A stretch of DNA of 64,000 nt from Macrotrachela quadricornifera (GCA_022393335.1 JAJEKB010020134.1:223657-287656), one strand, 5' to 3'; shown: positions 1 to 13,537, counted from the stretch's first letter. Notes: generated by a model not told the origin, from the letters alone. Program-made: numbers and translations.

Positions 1-520
1 TATTATAGATAGTTATTGAGCAATATGAAGCATTGACTATTAAATAAACAAGAAAACATTTTTTTTATTAATATTTATTTTCTGATTTTTTGGTGAATCT
101 TTGTAAATGTAAACTATCTACTAAATAAAATAAACTATCTTCCTACAAATATCATTGAATAAGATATTCTTTTCAATATCATCATCACTATCAAGATTAT
201 TCGGCAATAAGACAAAAAAGAGAAAGCATATGAAAATCACTTGTATTCTTCGTAATTTATTACATGAAATGTTAAATAGGATTTGATTACTAAAAGATTG
301 TTCGAAAATTTGAATGAATCTCTGCAAATTGATTCTATTTAGATAAGATACATAGATAGAGACTTGATCAAAGTATGTGGTTCCGATAAAGGATGATGAA
401 AGTTATCAACTTAAATGCTTAGTTCAAACTGTGTCACATTCATCACAGTTATAATCTTTCATCAATCAAGAGTGAGGAGTTCTAATCTTACATTTCTTAT
501 GAAATTAATAATATTCGTAG

Positions 521-651
521 CAAAATATCGTTTTTTATTGAAATACTTGCATGAATCAATGGAATTTGACGAGCTCTACGAGTACATGGATATTAGAACG
601 GCCTCCGATTTTATTTCGGATGCGATATTTGAACAAAACTACAACGACTAA
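521..651 (+). CDS. possible terminal exon of a gene starting left of the window
   Basis: After a TTCGTAG acceptor-like site the frame stays open for 43 codons, ends in TAA, and is followed at once by an AATAAA-like signal. The peptide is polar and acidic (ESMEFDELYEYMDIRTASDF) and more GC-rich than the flanks, as real exons here are. I do not recognise a family and see no upstream exon between 1 and 520, so its gene would have to begin outside the window. It may equally be a decayed exon or chance. Confidence 0.25.
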
Positions 652-2687
652 TAAACACTTTACATAACTTCTGTTTGAAAATGTCTACTTAATTTTTAAT
701 AACTTTAGCCAATCAACTGCTTTATATTTTCTCGAAGCTGGAAAAGGTCATCTTCACCTTGATTATGTTACAATGCATCTCGAAACAAATTATTGGATAA
801 AAAAGTCGATTTAATAACGTTGTGGATGTTTAAGTTGCCTGATTTCAAAACTCAATATGACAGACTTTTATTAGTTATATTCATTCACCTTAAAATTTGT
901 ATTGGGAAAACAAAAAAGTATGAACTAATGAAATTCTGACTTTCGGAATAGTTAAGAGCTGTTGTGAAATTAATCGTCAAAAATTCTAAAATTGAAATCA
1001 ATTTGTGGAAAGGTAGTCTCAGTTCTTGTCTTTCAGAAACTTTATGATTTTTTTAGTCAATACTTCGTTTTGAAGTAAGATTTTAGGTGATATCCAACAT
1101 CTACTTCTTCAAAAATAGCTTTTTTTTCAAGAAAAACGAAAAATATATTTTCCTTTCCTTGATTCATGTTTTTTTTGATTACATAAATCAAAAGTATCTA
1201 TCAGTATCCATTCTATATATATATAAATTTTTTTCTTTCGAAAAAGAATGCTAAGATGAAGGGTATGATGAGATCCTCTTCTCAAAATAACCGTTACCAT
1301 TATTGTATTGAAAGGCATTTTTATAATTGGAGTGTCATATTTTGAGAATTTTCTGACTCATTAAACTTGTGATTTTTTATAAAATAATCAGTCATGTCCT
1401 GCATTCTGACAGATTCTTTCAAACAAAAAATATTAAACATATAGAATAAGCCTAGACAAAGAAATATGAAATATCAGGTCAGTTATTTTAAACTCTTGTT
1501 TGGTCAACACCTCGATCAAACGTAATGACATAGGGCTGATAGTTTTAGCATAGCTTCTCTATTACAATCCTAACATATTTTGAAAAAATTTTGCCATTTG
1601 AATGTACCTCATATGAGGAATAGCAATCTCACAATGAATAATAAATATATTTCTATAATAATAATGTTTCACTCTTTGTAAATTAGTCTCATTAGCAACA
1701 GATTAAAATATTTATTTTTTATTATTTATGATGGTTGGAAAGGTTCAAGTTATATGTCATCTTATTGACGAATAACTTGTTTGAACACAATGATACATGA
1801 TGCTCGTATAATAGGCATTGTTGATCATACATTGACACGTATTAGTTATCCTTGATCCAGATATTACGATTCAGTCCGATCATCACAAATATTATTTGAA
1901 TAATCATGACTCTATATACAAAGAACAGAAAAAATGGCTATTTTTATGATTTAATCGTGATATAATCTCACCAATAATTGATTTAATAACTCACAATAAA
2001 ATCGTCCATTTGTACCGCATAGATTGTCTTCATCATTCATTTCTTTTATCATTGTAAATATCTTTTATTTCGTATTTTTGTATAGCAGCACCTAAAATTG
2101 TATAACATCAATGTATCTTTGCTGTAGCTATGTTTTATATTTAATTATGAATTGAAAATATAATCGAAAATTAACGAGAGAAAACAGTCTTTTTCACATG
2201 CAGCAATTACAGTAATGAAATAATAACAATCTTGTTTTCGCGTAAGTCTTAATACTGATTAGGCTAGATTAAAAGTAAATCTAAAGATAATATTTTGAAT
2301 CATTTATTTACTTTGACATTTACTAATCACTATATTTATGAATATAACACACAAGTATTTTGAAAATAATTCTCAAATCAACTCTCTATTATTTAATAAT
2401 ATAGTTCATTGTCTTTCATTTTCTAAAATATCTCAAAATTTGAAAATTTTATTAAGACTAAAATATTTTCAAAAAACACAATGCACAATACGAATACGCA
2501 CTATTTTGTATTGCTAAACAAAGATTCAGAAAAAGAAAAGAAAACAAACATAAAACTATTACACTGATTAGATTATGGGACAGATTATAAATTTTTTGGA
2601 GTAGACATGAATTAAAATTTAAAATAATGATGAAAGGAAAATAAAGAAAGCTTAGAAAAAGAAAACCATTCGTCATTCTTCATGATT
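652..2687. other. intergenic, no gene seen
   Basis: About 2 kb of very AT-rich sequence with frequent stops on both strands. The short open frames have no coding-like composition or splice context. The segment near 1860-1905 loosely resembles 22219-22262 inside an RBBP5 intron and may be an old dispersed repeat. Confidence 0.5.
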
Positions 2688-3107
2688 TTAGTTAATTCGT
2701 TTGGCTCGTTCTCCTGGTGGTGTTCTGCAACCTAATATATAACATACAAGACTGAGTACAGCAACGACGAAAAAGAAACCTAAACATATTTAAAAAAACA
2801 ATGACTTTATTATTGATTCTGCTTTTCTTTAATATATCTTACAAGCAATTGAAAATTGAATAGCTGCCCAAACTGGAAAAAAACCATTGAGTAATGCATC
2901 CGGATCTTTACGACCAAAATGATCACGTGTTAATGCAATTAATTCATCTTTTGAGTAGTCCTTATCACTAAGATCAATACAATAAACTATAAAAATCAAA
3001 CAATATAATTTAATATAAATGAAAATAAATATTTATTACTAACCAGTTGTTAGAACTGTTGCATAAACTAAAAATAAACCAGCTAAAGTTATTCTGAATG
3101 AATTCAT
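2688..3107 (-). CDS. small two-helix membrane protein, family unknown
   Basis: Three exons (3044-3107, 2843-2986, 2688-2779) join in phase through standard GT-AG introns to give 99 residues. The N-terminus (MNSFRITLAGLFLVYATVL) is a signal peptide or signal anchor. A polar segment with the stretch YSKDELIALTRDHFGRKDPD follows, then a hydrophobic helix of about 25 residues near residues 60-86 and a short basic tail ending GERAKRIN. The layout suggests a short lumenal or extracellular segment between two membrane helices, or a cleaved signal peptide plus one helix. I do not recognise the family. The start is the only ATG at the 5' end of the hydrophobic leader. Clean splice phases and even codon use support a real gene; function is unknown. 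Confidence 0.7.
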
Positions 3108-4826
3108 TCTTTTTTTATTTGACAAAAATTCTCAATCTAAAAGACAAAGATTCATATGTCTATTCAAAATATAAAATAAGGTCATAGGGAGCAGCAATCA
3201 ATAAATAAAAAAAAAAGAAAGAAGAATAAGAAAAACAAAACTTTTTATTTTAGTCGTTGCCTCTCATATTAATGATGAAGGAACGAACGCAAAAGAAAAA
3301 AAAAACTCGTATAAGATGTATTGACCGTAAATCGAGGCAAAAACCGCTATAGATATTCTTTATTTTCTTTATCAAGAAGAGAACGAATAATGAAAAAAAA
3401 ATTGATGAAACACAAAATATGTGTGTTCTTTTATAGTCGTAAAGAGCAAAAAAGAAACGAAATAAACATTTTTTCTGTGTAAAGCAATGTGTAACAATAA
3501 ATACTCGATAGGCAAATTATATGTATGTGAAGTAAAAAAAAATAAATGCCCTTGAAAAAAAAACATGAGAAGTACCAATCTCAATTGAGGAATTTACGAC
3601 TAATAGCGCTACTTGTATTAGAATATATAATGGTTGATTGTAGCGATTTTTATATTATAACTGGTTATCATTACTAGACCAAACATTTAACAGACATATA
3701 GATGGAGTAATGTAAAAGAAATTGAACACCATCATTCAAGTATTTGTTGTATCATATGATGAATATAATGGATTGAAATATAGATTCATTTTTCTTATTG
3801 TAATCTTGGAACAAAACATATGTAAGCAGTTAATTCAGAAGAATTTTATTTTATTATTTAACATACATCATTCTATATCAATATTATTATCTCGAAATGT
3901 GTATATTTATTAGTCTTTGTTAAAATCTTGACTTTTTCAGTTTTTAACAAAAACTAAAATAGAAATTTTTGTAGCATTAGAGAAATAATTGTATGCATAC
4001 AGTAATAAGTTAAATTATTTTACAGAATTAGTTATGATTATGGTAAATCTTTTCTTCAATGAGTACACTGGTCGTTAGCTTAATATCAACAGTTACTTTA
4101 AGTGCCATCGAATATTCGTTGCATATATATGTATAATTAGTGACTATCAGACTATTATCATTGGAGACAATTTTAATCCTGGCTTTTGAATATTCATGCC
4201 ATCTTTCTATTGTATATGCTACTATCAGATTTTCAATTTATAAAATCCATCAATTGAGAAGACTAAAACTATCTAAATTATTGATGTTAATATTTCCATT
4301 ATTAATAATAAAATATTCATATTTGATATTCTTGTAAAATATCCTATTTTCATATTTTACTATTTATATAAAGGACTATTATAAATTTTAACGAGTTAGT
4401 CTCTTATATTTAATGAATTTTTGTCATTAGAAAGTGTTTTAGTATGAAAATTAATAACACAATTATACTTATTAAAACAGAATTTTTTACAAATAAACAA
4501 TAAGCACTATTCTATATTTTATTGAAATTCGTAACTCACATGATTGAATTCTTGCCAGAATATGATACTTACAATATTGTAATTCCCCATCAGAATCCTT
4601 TTTTCAATTGATAACTACAGTTAAAACGCTTGTTTACAGTCGACCTCTTTTCTTTATCTTTCCTATTTTATTAACCATATAGGAGACAATTTAATGATTG
4701 ACAGATAGATAGTAAGTCGCATAGTTACCACGAATACGAACCAATCATCAAGTCGATGATTCATTGTGTTTTTTTATGCATACGAATGTACCGTGACAAT
4801 AATATAGAATACAACAAGTCTAAAAT
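3108..4826. other. intergenic, upstream of the calpain gene
   Basis: About 1.7 kb of AT-rich sequence with poly-A and poly-T runs and no convincing exon on either strand. It lies between the divergent starts of the small membrane protein (3107, minus) and the calpain (4827, plus), so it must hold both promoters. I cannot point to a specific element. Confidence 0.5.
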
Positions 4827-7800
4827 ATGTGTGATATTCGAGCATATAAAAATCAAGTATATGAAACACTTAAAAAACAACATAATGCAAATAATTTATT
4901 TGTTGATCGAGAATTTCCAGCAACAAATAAATCAATTTATCATTCAGGAAAAGTATTAAGTGATGTTCAATGGTATAGACCAACGGTATAAAAATTAAAT
5001 TTACGTACAAAAAAAAAATCTAGCTATCTTTATTTTCCTTGAATAGACAGTTTATCAAAAACCTCAATTTGTTATTGATGGTTTTCAACGTGGTGATCTT
5101 GATCAGGGTGAAATTGGTATTGAATATTATAATATATTTTTTTTAGATTGTAAAATACTTTATATTTAGGTAATTGTTGGTTTATTGCTGGTTCGGGTGC
5201 AGTAACACTTAATCCTGATCTTCTTCAACGTGTTGTTCCACCTGATCAATCATTTGATGAAAAAACTTATGCTGGTATTGTTTAAAAAGACAAAAAACAA
5301 ATCTTTTTTTTTATTTCTATTTTCAAAGGAATTTTTCATTTTCGTTTCTGGTTATATGGTCAATGGTATGATGTTGTTATTGATGATCTATTACCGTTTC
5401 ATTCTGATGGAAGACTTGTATTTTGTCGTAATAAAAAAACTAAAAATGAAATGTGGGCACCATTATTAGAAAAAGCTTATGCTAAGTAAGATTTTTCTTA
5501 AATATAAAAAAAATAATACAATTTTATTTTTATTAAGATTATGTGGTTCATATGAAGCAATGGAAGGAGGTTTTACAACAGATGCTTTAATTGATATGAC
5601 TGGTGGAATTGAAGAAGCATTTGAACTTAAAAATCCTACAGCAGTTAAAGATTTTAAAGAACAAATAAAACGTGTTCTTTGGCAAGCTTATCTACGTAAA
5701 TCCATGCTTGGATGTTCGATTACTGTAATATTGATTGAAATCATATATTTAATTATTTATAAATATTTTAGGCAGATCCAAAAATAACTGAAGCTCGACT
5801 TCCAAATGGCCTTGTAAAAGGTTTAATCGAATGTTTATTATTTATATATGATAGAATAAAAAAAAAATTTTCGTCTTTTAGGTCATGCTTATTCAATAAC
5901 ACGAGTAGCTGATGTAACAACGGGTACAGGCACTGTTACTCTTATTCGATGTTTAAGTAAATTATCTTTTTTTCAAAGAATATTTTTTTTTAAATTTTAT
6001 TTATATTTAGATCCATGGGGAAATGAAACCGAATGGTTAGTTTATTTAATTAATTGAATGAAATAAATAATAATATTTTTTCTTTTTCATTAGGAATGGA
6101 GCATATTCTGATGGGTAAATAATAAATTAAAAGAGAGTTTATCTTAATTTGTTTATTAGTTCAAATGCATGGGATGATATAAGTGATGAAGAAAAACAAG
6201 AATTAGGTGTACGTGTATTACATGATGGAGAATTTTGGATGAGTTTTGATGATTTTTTTAATAATTTTCATCAACTACATATTTGCCATCGAGGACCAGC
6301 TAGTTTAGGTACAACAGAAGCTGATGCTGCTGTTTGCACATGGAACAATTTGTTTAGGGTATGATTTTATTTTTATTGAAAAACTTCTTTCTTGAAAAAA
6401 AATTTAAGCTGGATATACGGTGCAGTATGAAAAATGCAAATACTATTTCAAGCATTTCTTGAAGTATATAAACGTCAAGTTCGTGGTATTTTTTTGAACA
6501 TGATTAAATATCTGTAATCACATCAGTATATGCAGCATTTATCTTATCACCGAGAAATTTATTATAGCTATCTCTGAAATTCTTTCTTTTGATTTATCAT
6601 ATTTGTATGTAACAGAATAGAGACTTGATATATTTTAAATATTAGGATGATAAATTAACATGGCAAGAAGAAATGTTTCATAATGAATGGATTCCTGGTT
6701 CAACAGCAGGTGGTTCTGGTCAAACAAATAAAGGTTTTACTTTGTAATTTTATATTGAAAATGATTTATTTAATTTTGAAAATTTTTATTAGAAAAATAT
6801 TGGACAAATCCACAATATTTAGTTCGATTAAATTTTATTGATGATGGTGATGATGAAAATTTATGTACAATGATTATTGCATTAATGCAAAAAGAAACAC
6901 GACAACGTCGTATACGTGGTCTTGAAGGTGAAGATTATATACAATTTCGTGTTTTTAAAGTAAGAAGTTTTGAAAAAATTTTATGATTATGTTGTTGTTA
7001 ATCGTACATCAGACCAAAGTTCTTGTTCAGCAAGAATTTCTTCTCGATGACGTATATCTCGAATTAAACGAGATTTATCATTGACAAAAAACATAAATAA
7101 ACTAATAAGAAAAAATTACGATCTAAATAATAATAAATATAATAACATACTAGTAAATTATAATTGTAAATATAATGAAAAAGAATATAGATAACCATTG
7201 AATAATTCGTATTTGATAATAAATTGGTGTTGCTTGATATTTATGTGTTGAATCTATATTTTATAAAAGAAAAATAGAAAATAATAAAATTCTACCGTAA
7301 TCATATCTAAAATCTCGATAACGACAATATGTAATATTTAATTGTTGCCCTTCAAAAACTTCATCTTGATCATCTAAATCATTAATATATAAATATGATA
7401 ATGTATAATTGAGATAATCATTTAAATCAATTTTCTTTTTAATATAAATATAAACTAATTTTGGTATTAAATCACATGTTGTTAATAAATAGAGTATATT
7501 AGTTAAGACAGCAATTTTAGATAAAACATCAAAAATCTTTTCCCATATACCAAGTGTATATGCAAGTTCACCATTAGGTCGACGAAGTTCAAATAAAAGT
7601 TTTCTTGCATCTGTTCGAAGTTCAAATAAATTATTAATCATAGCTAAGAATGGTGCAATTGGTAAAGCTATTGAAAACATTGCAATAAAACCATATTGAA
7701 CAATTATTTCGATATATCTTTAGAAAAAAAAAATTTATTATAATTTATTTTATCTTTTTACTCATTATATAATTGCCGACGTCCAAAACGTTGTAAATAT

Positions 7801-10800
7801 AAATCTGTTTCCCATGTTGCTCGTTCTGTTATAGCTACTTCTTCTTCGTCATCCTCTCCATAGTTATGCTCAGTGACGTCATCAGTAATGTCTAAACAAA
7901 AAGAAAAAAATATTTGCCAGGGATGGGGATCGAACCCATGCTCACTATTGTGAATTGGATCTTAAGTCCAACGCCTTAACCACTCGGCCACCCTGGCACG
8001 TCCTTCTATATTATTAATATAAACGATAAAGTGACATAAGAAATTATTTTTCCGTTAATAAAAAAAAGAAATATGTGATTAAATATTGATATTTTAAAAT
8101 ACCTGTTATTGATGTAAATGATCTTCGTTGTTCAATATCTTTTTCTTCTTGATTATTATAATCTAATTCATTTTTATGATAATAAAAATAATTAAAAAAA
8201 TTTAAAATTTTTGTTGCTAAAACTTCAATTATTGAATTAACTAATTGTTTTCCAATTAATGTTATTAATAAAATTACACTTATTTCATATGAACATCCAG
8301 TTAAATCATTACATGGTTCAAGTCTTTCAGTAAAAACAAAATATGAACCTGTACCAGATATTTTATTTATTGGTAATGTTGGTATCCATGGTTTAAAAAA
8401 TGCAATATAAATTGGAACAGAATAATAATTTACAAATGCAAAAGCTATATAAAAAAAAAATAGATAAATCAAAAACCAAAAAAAAATATTAGTTTACTAA
8501 ATAATTTTAATGTTAAACTTGCATTAAAATTTGATTGATATCTATGTCGTTCAAATTCTGTCATATGCTTAGCTATATAACCAAAAGTAAAATCAAGTAT
8601 AACACTAATTATTAACGATATTGTTGATGTTATTATACTTATAATAATAAATGAATTTTCTTTAGCTAATTCAGATTTAATAGAATGAAATATTTTAAAT
8701 AATTTTAAACGTAAATATAATATTAAAATAATATTTAATGTTGATAAACCAATAAATATTAACATAACAAGAAATGAAAGAAAACGACAGAAAAAAATAA
8801 TCCATAAAGGTATAAATGGTTCTTCAATACCATTAATTCGATTAATTTTTGTTTGTTTTGATTGAAGTAAAAATGATGATCGAGTTAATTCATGACGATG
8901 TTCATCTTCATCTATGAGAAATTTTTAAATTAAATTATTTTATTAAAATATTTCGAACATACAAATAGTAGTGGCACAAGTATTTGAATATTTTATAAAA
9001 AAAGCTTTAAAATTTTTCTATATATGAATTGATAGCACCTACGAATGTAGGTTCCGACGATAAATGATTAGAGAGTATGTTTTCTATCTATACTGAAAAT
9101 TTATCTCGTAATCGAGATCGATCAAGCCTTTATGGCTAATACTGGCGACTTATACGTGTCAAAATTATTAGAATGTCGTAAAATTGCAGTAAATCTATTA
9201 GTTTTAGCATGCTTTTAGAATATTCACTCATTTCGATGCAATACACAGGAGAATTAATCGTCTATATACTGTACTCTTCTTTATTTAAACAGTTATAAAG
9301 TTAGATACCGCATGCTACAACGATTCTAAATCGTTTCTTGATTAAATTTTGTTTGATTAAGTTCAATAATCAAAAATTGCATAATGATAGATCTAGAGAA
9401 TTAGATAGATATGGCCTTATTATTAGTTAAAGAATGGTATACCAACATAAAAAAACTAGAATGTCATTTTTACTATCAATTCGTATAGAAAAAGTTTTTC
9501 TTTAAACTTTTTTTATAATAAATACAAATACTTTCGCCACTAGTTTTGGTATACTCTGAATATTTACAAGCACTCCATTGATATTGAAATTGAGCTAAAT
9601 AACGTTGCCAAAAACGTTGTAAACACAGAATCCAAAAAATCATAAATATTCCAAACATATATGTAAAATAATTATCAAATATTGTACTAAATCGTTTCAT
9701 AAGACATTCATTACCAATTGATACATATTCTTTACGTGTTCGTTGAGGACAAAGATATTCTGTACTAATATTGACACCTACTTTTATATAGAAATTGTAT
9801 TAATCAGAAATATTAGAGAAAATAAAATGAATATATAATTAGCATAGGTGAAATAAACGTTTATACAAGTTTTTGATATCAAACTAAACCTTAGCTTTTA
9901 TTTAAATGAAACTATAATCAACTCATCAAGGCTTCTTATCTGCTTAAAATACTGTATGATTGAAAAGTCGAATTTTTCAAGAACAACACTAGTTGACAAA
10001 TTGATATGTAAACAGATATTTCAAATTGTTGCTTTAAATCCTAATAGTGAGAACCGTAAGATATACCGGAACATTTTCCATCCTAACATTATTTTAGTTC
10101 TTTCGAAGATTTACTAACTACTCTGGTTTTAAGTCATTCTCTTTTTTACACTTCTCAAATATCTGCAAGAAGATAAAGAAGAGTAAACATTTTCATCACA
10201 CAAATTTCAAATAGCCCGTTATGATATATTTCATTAACATATCCTTGAGATTATTACACATAACCATTGATCAAAATCAGCATAGACATCAGTTTTTTTT
10301 TCATTTCGACATTTTTACAGTTCAACAACTGATTGAATTAACTTAACGTGTTTTCTGCACTTACATCTATTTTCATAAACGAAACATGCATATTTAAAAA
10401 ATAGTATTCATTTTTCTTTTATTTACCATTACATGTTTCTAATGTAGGTATATCAATAAATGCATGTATAATTGAATAACCCGTAATAATACATCCAATA
10501 ATAGATGGTAATATAAGCATATAAGTATACCAACCCAAATAAACGAAATAGAGTGCAATATTTTCACCAAAATAAGCTCGTATAAGTTCAATTGGTTGAA
10601 CTTTAAATATCTGAAATCTGAATAACGAATAATATTCAATGAATTAAAAATATTTTTTATTATTATTATATCTTACATGTTTTATTTGAGCCCAATATAA
10701 ATAAAGTAATTCACGAGTATTATTTATTTCATTAGAATTAATAATTGATTTTGAATGACATTGTTCATGTGGAGGATAAGCAGTTAAATAAATTCCTATT

Positions 10801-13412
10801 TTAATAAGTATATTTATTCCATAAGCATATTGATGTGATGAAAAAATTTTAACAATAGGATGTCGATTAAATTCATTTAATATATTAATTATATCATCTT
10901 GAGGTATTGAACTAAAACTACCTTTTGGTGTTGATGTCAAATTAATTGTTAATGATTCAAATGTTGTATTACTACGATATAATTCATCAGAAATTTTTGT
11001 TGAATAATATCGTTTTGTTGTTGGTGGTAATAAAGGCATACGAGAAAGAATTTCAAATGTTAAACGAGTTCGTTGAGCTAATTAAATACATTAGATAAAA
11101 GAAAATCGAGAAAAAAAATTATCTTACCAATTGTAAATATACCATTATTATTTTTTATATGTGAATTATAATGTGTAAAATAACGCGCAAATTTCTTATA
11201 TAATCGTTTTGAATATGGATAAAAAACATAAGTAGATCGTTTACTATTTTCTTGAAATACAATTGAATCTGGTAGAAATATTTTTGGTAAACCATATGTT
11301 AATGTTGGATAATTAAGTAATCGACGTAAAATAGGATTAATATAATCTAATGGTAAATAAGTACCTATAATTGAATTAAAGAATAGAACTAAACAAATAT
11401 GACTAATAATTGATAAATTGCTCATAATGAAAGAATAATTTCGTTTAAACTAATCGATGGGGTACTATTATAAATGATTGCATTTTGTATTTCATATTAC
11501 TCAATACGTTTAAAGGTTTCTTTGTAGGTATCCAACTTTTGCTTTTGAAATAAAAATAGTTTTATGTGAACAATTTTTGGTACACAACGAATTTCTTTGC
11601 TCATTTGTGTTTTGAGTTAAAGAATCGTATCGAAGACCATAATAAATAGTTGAGTGAGCGAACTTTCAGATAAGTGATAACAAATTTGTATGAAGAAACG
11701 AACAAAATTGATTGAAGAATATACAAAAAAATTCTATAGCATTTTGTTTATAAGTAGCAATACACCACGTAAAGCTTATTGATTCTGAAACTTGACTCTG
11801 GAAGTTTTTAACACTAAAATTTAAAGATGAAATATCTTGAACAGAGAAGGACTCATTGAGTGTTTTGAAATATATATTTTTTACGCTAAGACATAGAATT
11901 TTTTTCTGTAATAGAAAAATTATTTTCGAATTTGATTTTCGTTCTATAGTTAAATCTATGATTTTGTGATTAAAACATAAGAAAAGAAATTCATCGCATG
12001 TTCAAAAGATTATCCTCTTTATTATAACGCCAAAAATTGATCACATAGAATTTTGCTCGTTTTGAAAACGTATGATGCATATATAAAGAGATGTTCTATT
12101 ATAAATTGCAGAGCTTTGTATGCTGCATTTTGCAGTCGGATGATAAGAACTTGAAATACGAAGAACAGTCATTCATTATATCCTACTCGTTACGTATAGT
12201 AATACTACAGAAATTATTATAACTAAGAAACTTATCTCGATAGAAAAATGAATCATTAGTATAAGCATCTATTTTCTAATTCAGATGAAATTTGTTTGAG
12301 CAATCATCAATTCTACTAATAATTTATGATGATGATTATTATTAAACTTGTATTTGATCAGTACCGGTCGATAATATAATTTTTATACTTACGAGTGATT
12401 TCACACATTTCAAGAAGTTTTTCAAATGGTGTTGTAATTAAAACAAAAACTCGTTGTCGTTGATTTTTAAGTGGAATTTTTCGATAATTTAAAACTAGAC
12501 CATAATGTTGTAAATTAGCTTCAAAATTTTTTCTCATAGCTTTTTGTGCACGTTCAAAAGAATCTATATCATCATTATTATCATGTAATGTTTCTTCATA
12601 TACAAGAATAAAATCAATTATATTTTCTGTATAATTATTATCATCAGGAATGAATATATTTTCATTTGATATTGTTTGTTCAAATAACGGTATTTCTTCA
12701 ACAATAGGATATAAATCACGTAGATCATGTTTATCTGATGAAAAATTATTTTTCATTGTATATGAATAACAAAAAAATTTTATGTACCCGCCATTTTTTT
12801 ATTATATATTTAGATCAAAGATGGTGTTGATATTCAAGAAAATATTGAACAAGGAAATTTAAAATTTTATATGACTCAACTTGACCGTGTTGGTGCTAGT
12901 GGATCATATATTAATCGACGTGAAGTAACAAAACGTTTTCGTGTTCCACCAGGTTCTTATATTATTATACCGAGTACATATGATAGTGATAAACAAGGTA
13001 AATTTCTTTTACGAATGTTTACTGAAAAACAAGCTGATCAAGCGTAAGAATTTGTTTTTATTTGATTTTTTATAATAAGAGTTTTTCTTTATTTATTATT
13101 TTCAGACAACTTGATCAAGATAAAGAAGATTTGGTAAAATTTATATCTCCTTTTTTTATATTTAGAAAAATTAATTTTATGTTTTAGTCTGAATCTGATG
13201 TCTTCTTTCAAAATGATAATATTGATAATCTCTTTGGTGATTGGTCAAGTCTATTAGGTCCTGATGAAGGAGAAGTAGCTCCAGAACCAATTAATCCAGA
13301 TATTGGTGGTGTCTTTCCAAGTCCACATCCAGAATTACCAAGTAATTATGATGGTGGTGAAATAGATGAATATCAAATGTATCCTCAAAAACGATTCTGC
13401 GCAATAATGTAA
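4827..13412 (+). CDS. calpain-type cysteine protease, no PEF domain, C-terminal CaaX box
   Basis: Fifteen exons (4827-4985, 5047-5116, 5170-5274, 5329-5485, 5538-5724, 5772-5820, 5882-5956, 6011-6035, 6094-6114, 6160-6358, 6646-6733, 6793-6959, 12814-13043, 13106-13133, 13188-13412) join in phase to 594 residues. The calpain core is clear: FxDxEFPA near the start, catalytic Cys about residue 79 in GNCWFIAG, His about 244 in GHAYSI, Asn about 268 in NPWG, and GSTAGG at the end of the core. A C2-like domain III follows ([23 protein letters not shown]). No penta-EF-hand domain exists; the last 75 residues are acidic, Pro/Asp-rich and end KRFCAIM, a CaaX motif with Met as X, which in known proteins favours farnesylation. 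Calpains are Ca2+-activated intracellular proteases; membrane anchoring by the lipid is my inference. The 5854 bp intron after exon 12 holds the anoctamin gene. The ATG follows an in-frame stop six bases upstream. Confidence 0.92.
6987..12756 (-). CDS. anoctamin (TMEM16) family scramblase or Ca2+-activated channel
   Basis: Eleven exons (12393-12756, 11128-11388, 10677-11077, 10427-10610, 9532-9780, 8498-8911, 8103-8444, 7762-7891, 7296-7717, 7151-7253, 6987-7101) join in phase to 994 residues, the usual size. The N-terminal dimerisation domain (IDFILVYE) is followed by the hallmark [19 protein letters not shown] before TM1, a Cys-rich loop, [17 protein letters not shown] at TM5-6, GKQLVN with a following Glu in TM7, and [20 protein letters not shown] in TM8, which keeps the acidic pair (E and D, three apart from the R) used for Ca2+ binding. 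The family moves phospholipids and/or chloride across membranes on Ca2+ binding; which activity this one has cannot be told. The whole gene lies within a calpain intron on the opposite strand, with its stop 27 bp from the upstream calpain exon. Its 212 bp intron 7892-8102 contains a tRNA gene. Confidence 0.93.
7914..7998 (-). tRNA. tRNA-Leu (anticodon TAA)
   Basis: A complete class II cloverleaf reads on the minus strand: acceptor stem TGCCAGG/CCTGGCA, D arm with GCCGAGTGGTTAAGGC, anticodon stem TTGGA/TCCAA around loop CTTAAGA (anticodon TAA), a long variable arm, and T arm ATGGG-TTCGATC-CCCAT. The discriminator base is A, as expected for leucine. A run of seven T follows within 6 bases and fits a Pol III terminator. 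It sits between two anoctamin exons, on the same strand as that gene. Confidence 0.97.
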
Positions 13413-13537
13413 ATCAATAAACAAAATAGAAAATAGAACATTTTATTATAATTTCATATTTAACTTATTATGATACCTGTGCTTTCAAAAATAAACTTAT
13501 AGTTTCCTTGCTATTTTTATCATTATTTTAGATAATT

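Noticed and set aside
1860..1905. Possible dispersed repeat shared with 22219-22262
   Set aside because: Only about 45 bp with perhaps 70% identity in AT-rich DNA; could be chance.
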